This document shows, one piece after another, positions 60,351 to 64,000 of a DNA stretch of 64,000 nt; the stretch's first letter is position 1; each line of letters begins with the position of its first letter. The DNA comes from Candidatus Azobacteroides pseudotrichonymphae (GTDB lineage Bacteria > Bacteroidota > Bacteroidia > Bacteroidales > Azobacteroidaceae). Both the position numbers and the translations under genes were made by a program. The stretch is taken from the NCBI GenBank assembly GCA_002091395.1, contig AP017913.1:550001-614000 (forward strand). The letters run 5' to 3'. Under the pieces are notes generated by a model. That model was not told where the DNA came from. It made no database searches and was given only the letters and a program-made list of their open reading frames with translations.

Positions 60351-60474
60351 TAAATTCATTAAATGATAATTTGTTTTTTATTTTAAAAGTATTTAATTAA
60401 ACAGTAATATATTCTACTACTTACATTTTTATTAACTATTGAAATTGCTTTTTTATAAAATTATTGTATATACT

Positions 60475-61032
60475 TTATTTTTTATTTTTGCACATTAGTT
60501 TAATTAATCCAAATACTGCATAATTAATTATATCCATATAGTTCGTATTTATACCTTCAGATACCAAAGTCTTTTCTTTATTATTTTCTATTTGTTTAAT
60601 TCGCAAAATTTTTGTAAAAATAAAATCTGTATAAGAACTTATACGCATAACTATCCAAGCATTATCATAATCATGATTTTTCGCAATCATTAATTTCTGT
60701 ATCTCTACTATATGTTTATCATATAAACTCAACGCTTCTTCGTGATTAATATCTATTATGTCAGAAAATCTCATCTCTAATTGAATTAGACCAATAATTC
60801 CATAATTAACAATTGCTATTAAATCATCCTCTACATTTTCATTTATTTTACAACATTTCTTTATTTCTAAGCTACGAATACGTTTAATTTTTATAAAAAT
60901 TTGATCAGTAATAGACTTCTGTCGCATTACACGCCAAGAAGCACCATAATCTTTCAGTTTTTTCTCAAACAAAACACGACAAACAGCTAACACAGGTTCA
61001 AACTGTTTTTTTATATCATAATTTCCACTCAA
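60475..61032 (-). CDS. DUF1599 domain protein
   Basis: The 185-residue cytoplasmic protein consists of two related halves: FEKKLKDYGASWRVMRQKSITDQIFIKIKR (about 22-50, shown in part) and MIAKNHDYDNAWIVMR...FTKILRIKQIE (about 115-150). The shared pattern K(x)2DY(x)2(A/S)W(x)VMR is the DUF1599 hallmark; the domain has been associated with nucleotide metabolism or modification, but no reaction is proven to my knowledge. The start is TTG at 61032: an in-frame stop lies two codons further upstream and no ATG gives a comparable N-terminus. In Bacteroides it is followed by doxX and tpiA; here it stands alone, convergent with thrC. Confidence 0.8.
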   Translation of the reverse strand: MSGNYDIKKQFEPVLAVCRVLFEKKLKDYGASWRVMRQKSITDQIFIKIKRIRSLEIKKCCKINENVEDDLIAIVNYGIIGLIQLEMRFSDIIDINHEEALSLYDKHIVEIQKLMIAKNHDYDNAWIVMRISSYTDFIFTKILRIKQIENNKEKTLVSEGINTNYMDIINYAVFGLIKLMCKNKK

Positions 61033-61147
61033 TGTTTAATACTTTAATTTAAATAAATCTATAAAAATATTTAACTTGCTTCTTACAAGTAATCTAGTAA
61101 AGTTACTTTTTTAAAAGTAAAGCTTAAATACTAAATGTAAAAATTAT

Positions 61148-62665
61148 ATGCTATCACAAACAGATATTAAGCAAATTAAAAATAAAGGAATATCAATTCA
61201 TGAACTTAATAAACAGTTAGAATATTTAAATAAAGGAATGCATTATTTATCTATCATTACACCAGCTTCTACAAAAAGAGGAATAAAATGTATACCAATT
61301 ACAGAACAAAAAATATACTTAAATGCATGGTTTTCTTATTTAAAAGACAACAAAATAATAATTAAATTCGTTCCAGCATCTGGATCTCCTTATAAAATGT
61401 TTAAAAATTTATTTGAATTTTTATTAGCAAGTCACACTATTCCGACTACTAATTTTGAACAGATTTTTTTTCAAAAAATTCATCATTTTGCTTTTTATCA
61501 AGATTTAAATGAAATTTGTGTTACAAATGAAAAAAAATCAATTGATGAATTAATAGCTGCCAAAAATTACAAAATAATAATAAAAAATTTACTCTTCGAT
61601 CAAGGCCTTAATTATGGGTATTTGCCTAAAGGGTTAATGCTATTTCACACAAATCCAAACGGACACCGTACTGCAATGGAAGAACATTTAGTAGAGGGAG
61701 CATTTTACGCAATTAACAAAAATAGGGAAGTGAAAATACATTTCACTGTTTTACCAGAATATAGATACTCAGCAGAATCGTTTATCAAAAAAAAAATTGA
61801 TATTTATACCAAATTATTCAATGTGAAATATTGCGTAAATTTCAGTAATCAAGATATATGCACTAATACTTTAGCACTAGACAAAAACAATTGCCCTATT
61901 CACAATCAAAATGGATTAGTATTTTCTCTAGGCGGCCATGGATCATTAATCAGAAATTTAAATAGCATCACTGCTGATATAATTTTTATAAAAAATATTG
62001 ACAATGTTGTACCTGACTCTATTAAAGCAACAACAATTAGATACAAACAATTGCTTGCAGGAATTTTAGTTACCTACCAACAAAAAATATTCGAGTATTT
62101 AAGTTTAATTGATTCTGGAAAATATACACATGAAAAATTATTAGAAATGTTATACTTCCTTCAAAATGATTTGTATATAAAAAATCCAGAAACTAAATAT
62201 TTAGAAAATGGAGAGCTAATATTATATATTAAATCCAAATTGAATCGACCAATACGGATTTGTGGAATGGTGCGTAGTAAAGGCATGAAAGGCGGTAAGC
62301 CATTTTTCACAGTAAATCCAGACAAAACTATTTCTCTACAAATACTAGAAATTCCACAAATTGACTTAAAAAATTCTGAGGGGAAAAACATGATTAAAAA
62401 TAGTACTCATTCAAATCCAGTAGATCTGGTCTGTTCTGTAAAGAATTATAAAGGAGAAAAATTTGACTTACTAAAATATACAGACGTAAATACTGCATTT
62501 ATTTCTTCCGAAGAAATAAATGGGAAAAAATTCAAAACATTCAAATTGCCAGGACTATGGAACGGAGCCATGTCAAATTGGAATACAATATTTGTGGAAG
62601 TTCCAATAGAAACATTTAATCCTGTTGAAACTATTAATGATCTATTAAGACCTAAACATCAATAA
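61148..62665 (+). CDS. DUF4301 family protein
   Basis: The 505-residue soluble protein matches the Bacteroidetes DUF4301 family by its N-terminus (MLSQTDIKQIKNKGIS, ITPASTKRGIKC) and by internal segments FVPASGSPYKMFKNL (about 75-89), LMLFHTNPNGHRTAMEEHLVEGA (in parts, about 165-187), FSLGGHGSLIRNLNSI and FIKNIDNVVPD (about 278-288). The ASGSxYKMFKNL and IKNIDNVVPD patterns weakly recall nucleotidyltransferase-fold sugar-phosphate uridylyltransferases, so a nucleotide-sugar role is a possible but unproven guess. It overlaps the 3' end of dapA by 21 bp in convergent orientation. Full length retention in a reduced genome implies importance. Confidence 0.8.
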   Translation: MLSQTDIKQIKNKGISIHELNKQLEYLNKGMHYLSIITPASTKRGIKCIPITEQKIYLNAWFSYLKDNKIIIKFVPASGSPYKMFKNLFEFLLASHTIPTTNFEQIFFQKIHHFAFYQDLNEICVTNEKKSIDELIAAKNYKIIIKNLLFDQGLNYGYLPKGLMLFHTNPNGHRTAMEEHLVEGAFYAINKNREVKIHFTVLPEYRYSAESFIKKKIDIYTKLFNVKYCVNFSNQDICTNTLALDKNNCPIHNQNGLVFSLGGHGSLIRNLNSITADIIFIKNIDNVVPDSIKATTIRYKQLLAGILVTYQQKIFEYLSLIDSGKYTHEKLLEMLYFLQNDLYIKNPETKYLENGELILYIKSKLNRPIRICGMVRSKGMKGGKPFFTVNPDKTISLQILEIPQIDLKNSEGKNMIKNSTHSNPVDLVCSVKNYKGEKFDLLKYTDVNTAFISSEEINGKKFKTFKLPGLWNGAMSNWNTIFVEVPIETFNPVETINDLLRPKHQ

Positions 62666-63532
62666 AGCTTTTTGTACCCTTTTATAAGTTTCTTTTAGTA
62701 CTGGAACCAAAGGTAATCGAAGTTCATTTTCAATATACCCCATTATATTTAACATACTTTTTACACCAGCAGGACTTCCGTTTATAAACAATAATTCAAA
62801 TAATTCTAAAAATTGATCATTAATAATGCAAGCATTATGACTATCTCCATTCAAAATATAATGTATCATTTTACTAAATTTCTTAGGAAAAACATTCCCA
62901 ATAACAGAAATTACTCCTGATGCTCCCATTTTTATTGAAAATAACGCGAGACTGTCGTCTCCACAAAGCACTTGAAAATTGTCAGGACTATTTTTAATAA
63001 TTTCTAATACTTGATCCTTGTCACCAGAAGCTTCCTTTATTGCAACTATATTTTCAAATTCATTAGCAAGAAGCAAACTTGTTCTCGCTGTCATATTTAC
63101 ACCTGTTCTCCCAGGAACATTATATAGAATAATTGGCAAAGATGTAGATTCAGCTATATGTTTATAATGCTGGAATATTCCTTCTTGAGTAGGTTTATTA
63201 TAATATGGAACTACGGATAAAATGGCATCAATTCCATTAAAATCCTCTGTACACAATTCATGAATTACTGCTCTTGTACTATTCCCCCCAACACCGACAA
63301 CTATAGGAATACATCTATCAGTCTTATCAATTATTAATTGAATAATTTTCTTTTTTTCAGTAGATGTAAGTGTTGGAGTTTCTGCTGTTGTACCTAAAAT
63401 AACTAAATAATCAGTATCATTTTTCAAATGATAATCCACTAAACAGACTAAAGCTGAATAATCGACCTCGCCATTAGACTTAAACGGAGTAACAAGAGCC
63501 ACTCCCATTCCGCTTAAATTAATCTGTTTCAT
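62645..63532 (-). CDS. dapA: 4-hydroxy-tetrahydrodipicolinate synthase
   Basis: Condenses aspartate semialdehyde and pyruvate, committing flux to diaminopimelate and lysine. The 295-residue TIM barrel has ALVTPFKSNGEVD (12-24), GTTAETPTL (47-55), the triad tyrosine Y111 in YYNKPTQEG, Y137 in YNVPGRTG and the Schiff-base lysine K166 in VAIKEASGD. All catalytic residues are in place. Its stop region overlaps DUF4301 by 21 bp. ThrA supplies the semialdehyde precursor. Retention fits a cell that still makes peptidoglycan. Confidence 0.97.
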   Translation of the reverse strand: MKQINLSGMGVALVTPFKSNGEVDYSALVCLVDYHLKNDTDYLVILGTTAETPTLTSTEKKKIIQLIIDKTDRCIPIVVGVGGNSTRAVIHELCTEDFNGIDAILSVVPYYNKPTQEGIFQHYKHIAESTSLPIILYNVPGRTGVNMTARTSLLLANEFENIVAIKEASGDKDQVLEIIKNSPDNFQVLCGDDSLALFSIKMGASGVISVIGNVFPKKFSKMIHYILNGDSHNACIINDQFLELFELLFINGSPAGVKSMLNIMGYIENELRLPLVPVLKETYKRVQKALLMFRS

Positions 63533-64000
63533 ACGACTAAAAATAATTATACTAATTTAGTTATTTATGTAATAACATAAAACAAATAATGAAAATCTTT
63601 TATTTGATGAAAATGTATTATATTCGCAGCACTTACACACATAAAAATCATGATTTTAGATTGATTTTCAATTTTTATGTTATTTGTGTATGTTATATTA
63701 TTATCGTTGCAATGTAAGTTATCGATCTAAGTTGTTTTAAATTTTCATTTTAAATTTTTATATTTTCTAAAGAATTAATCGAAAATTATTCAAAATAAAT
63801 TATTATACGTGAAACTGACATCAAAAAATTAGAATGATATCTTCAATTATAAACTTGTGAAGCTCATAATTATGAATACGTAATCAGATTGTTTTTATGG
63901 CAAAACAATTTTGCCATAAATTTTACCTTTGAATGTGATTTCTGTGATTTTTTTTATATCTTAACACAGGTTTCTTGTGAAATTTTAATAATATATTTTA
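63533..64000. other. Gene-free region at the right end
   Basis: 468 bp with no supported gene. It contains the upstream region of dapA, a 9-bp distant inverted repeat CATAAAAAT/ATTTTTATG (63640-63648/63671-63679), and the strong palindrome at 63894-63920. Confidence 0.5.
63894..63924 (+). terminator. 12-bp perfect hairpin near the window end
   Basis: Arms TTTATGGCAAAA and TTTTGCCATAAA (63894-63905/63909-63920) around a CAA loop, followed by TTTT. Four consecutive-type G/C pairs (GGC/GCC) make it one of the more stable stems here. Rightward orientation has the T-run, but no plus-strand gene precedes it, so it could instead belong to a leftward gene beyond the edge. Confidence 0.45.

Noticed and set aside
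1-64000. UGA reassigned to tryptophan, as in some tiny symbiont genomes
   Set aside because: queA and rnpA end at TGA within ATGA overlaps, Trp residues are coded by TGG, and the only tRNA-Trp seen has a CCA anticodon.
1-64000. Mobile elements, prophage, CRISPR arrays, rRNA genes
   Set aside because: No transposase, integrase, regularly spaced direct repeats or rRNA-like sequence could be recognised.

Overview
The window looks like a piece of the chromosome of a host-restricted, genome-reduced member of the Bacteroidetes, most likely order Bacteroidales. The DNA is very AT-rich and gene order matches Bacteroidales blocks as I remember them: purB-rluB-asnS; etfB-etfA-acyl-CoA dehydrogenase; tuf-tRNA-Trp-secE-nusG-rplKAJL-rpoBC; ftsX-DUF3098-truB-queA-folK; rnpA-yidD; glmM/nrnA/rpe; thrA-apgM-thrC; DUF1599; DUF4301. 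Housekeeping genes are intact, while spaces between transcription units are long (up to 2.35 kb) and hold no recognisable gene. Several genes usually found in these blocks (uppP, comEC, hemD beside rnpA, tatD/tyrS after yidD) are absent or displaced. This pattern fits a symbiont such as those of termite-gut protists (Azobacteroides-like), but the species assignment is inference. UGA is a normal stop, so the genetic code is standard.

Layout. 1-3.4 kb: asnS (cut by the window edge), rluB and purB on the minus strand. 4-8.3 kb: queH (+), then an electron-transfer-flavoprotein/acyl-CoA dehydrogenase operon (-). 8.3-9.5 kb: a gene-free divergent region with several perfect palindromes. 9.5-14.5 kb: argS (+), rho and tilS (-). 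14.5-27.4 kb: the transcription/translation cluster on the minus strand (rpoC, rpoB, rplL, rplJ, rplA, rplK, nusG, secE, tRNA-Trp, tuf, tRNA-Thr). 28-33 kb: a secreted TPR protein and a predicted outer-membrane beta-barrel, then tRNA-Leu (-). 33-36.5 kb: ftsX, DUF3098, truB, queA, folK. 37-39.5 kb: rnpA, yidD, mgtE. 39.5-44.8 kb: hemD and a large TamB-like protein (-). 44.9-48.6 kb: galM, fcl, gmd (+). 48.8-52.7 kb: glmM, nrnA, rpe (-). 52.7-55.1 kb: a hairpin-rich gene-poor stretch with one doubtful small ORF. 55-60.3 kb: the threonine operon thrA, apgM-type protein, thrC. 60.4-63.5 kb: DUF1599 (-), DUF4301 (+), dapA (-).

Together the genes describe a cell that keeps information processing, makes threonine and lysine/diaminopimelate precursors from aspartate (thrA and dapA share the pathway), makes GDP-L-fucose and amino-sugar precursors for surface polymers, retains an outer membrane (TamB-like protein, a predicted barrel), and modifies tRNA (queuosine, pseudouridine, lysidine). 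No mobile element, CRISPR array, phage gene or rRNA was seen. The points most worth following up are the threonine operon that uses an apgM-family protein where a homoserine kinase is expected, the perfect stem-loops in the gene-free regions (notably upstream of rnpA and argS, and near 54.1 kb), the retained ETF/acyl-CoA dehydrogenase unit, and the fast-evolving envelope genes.
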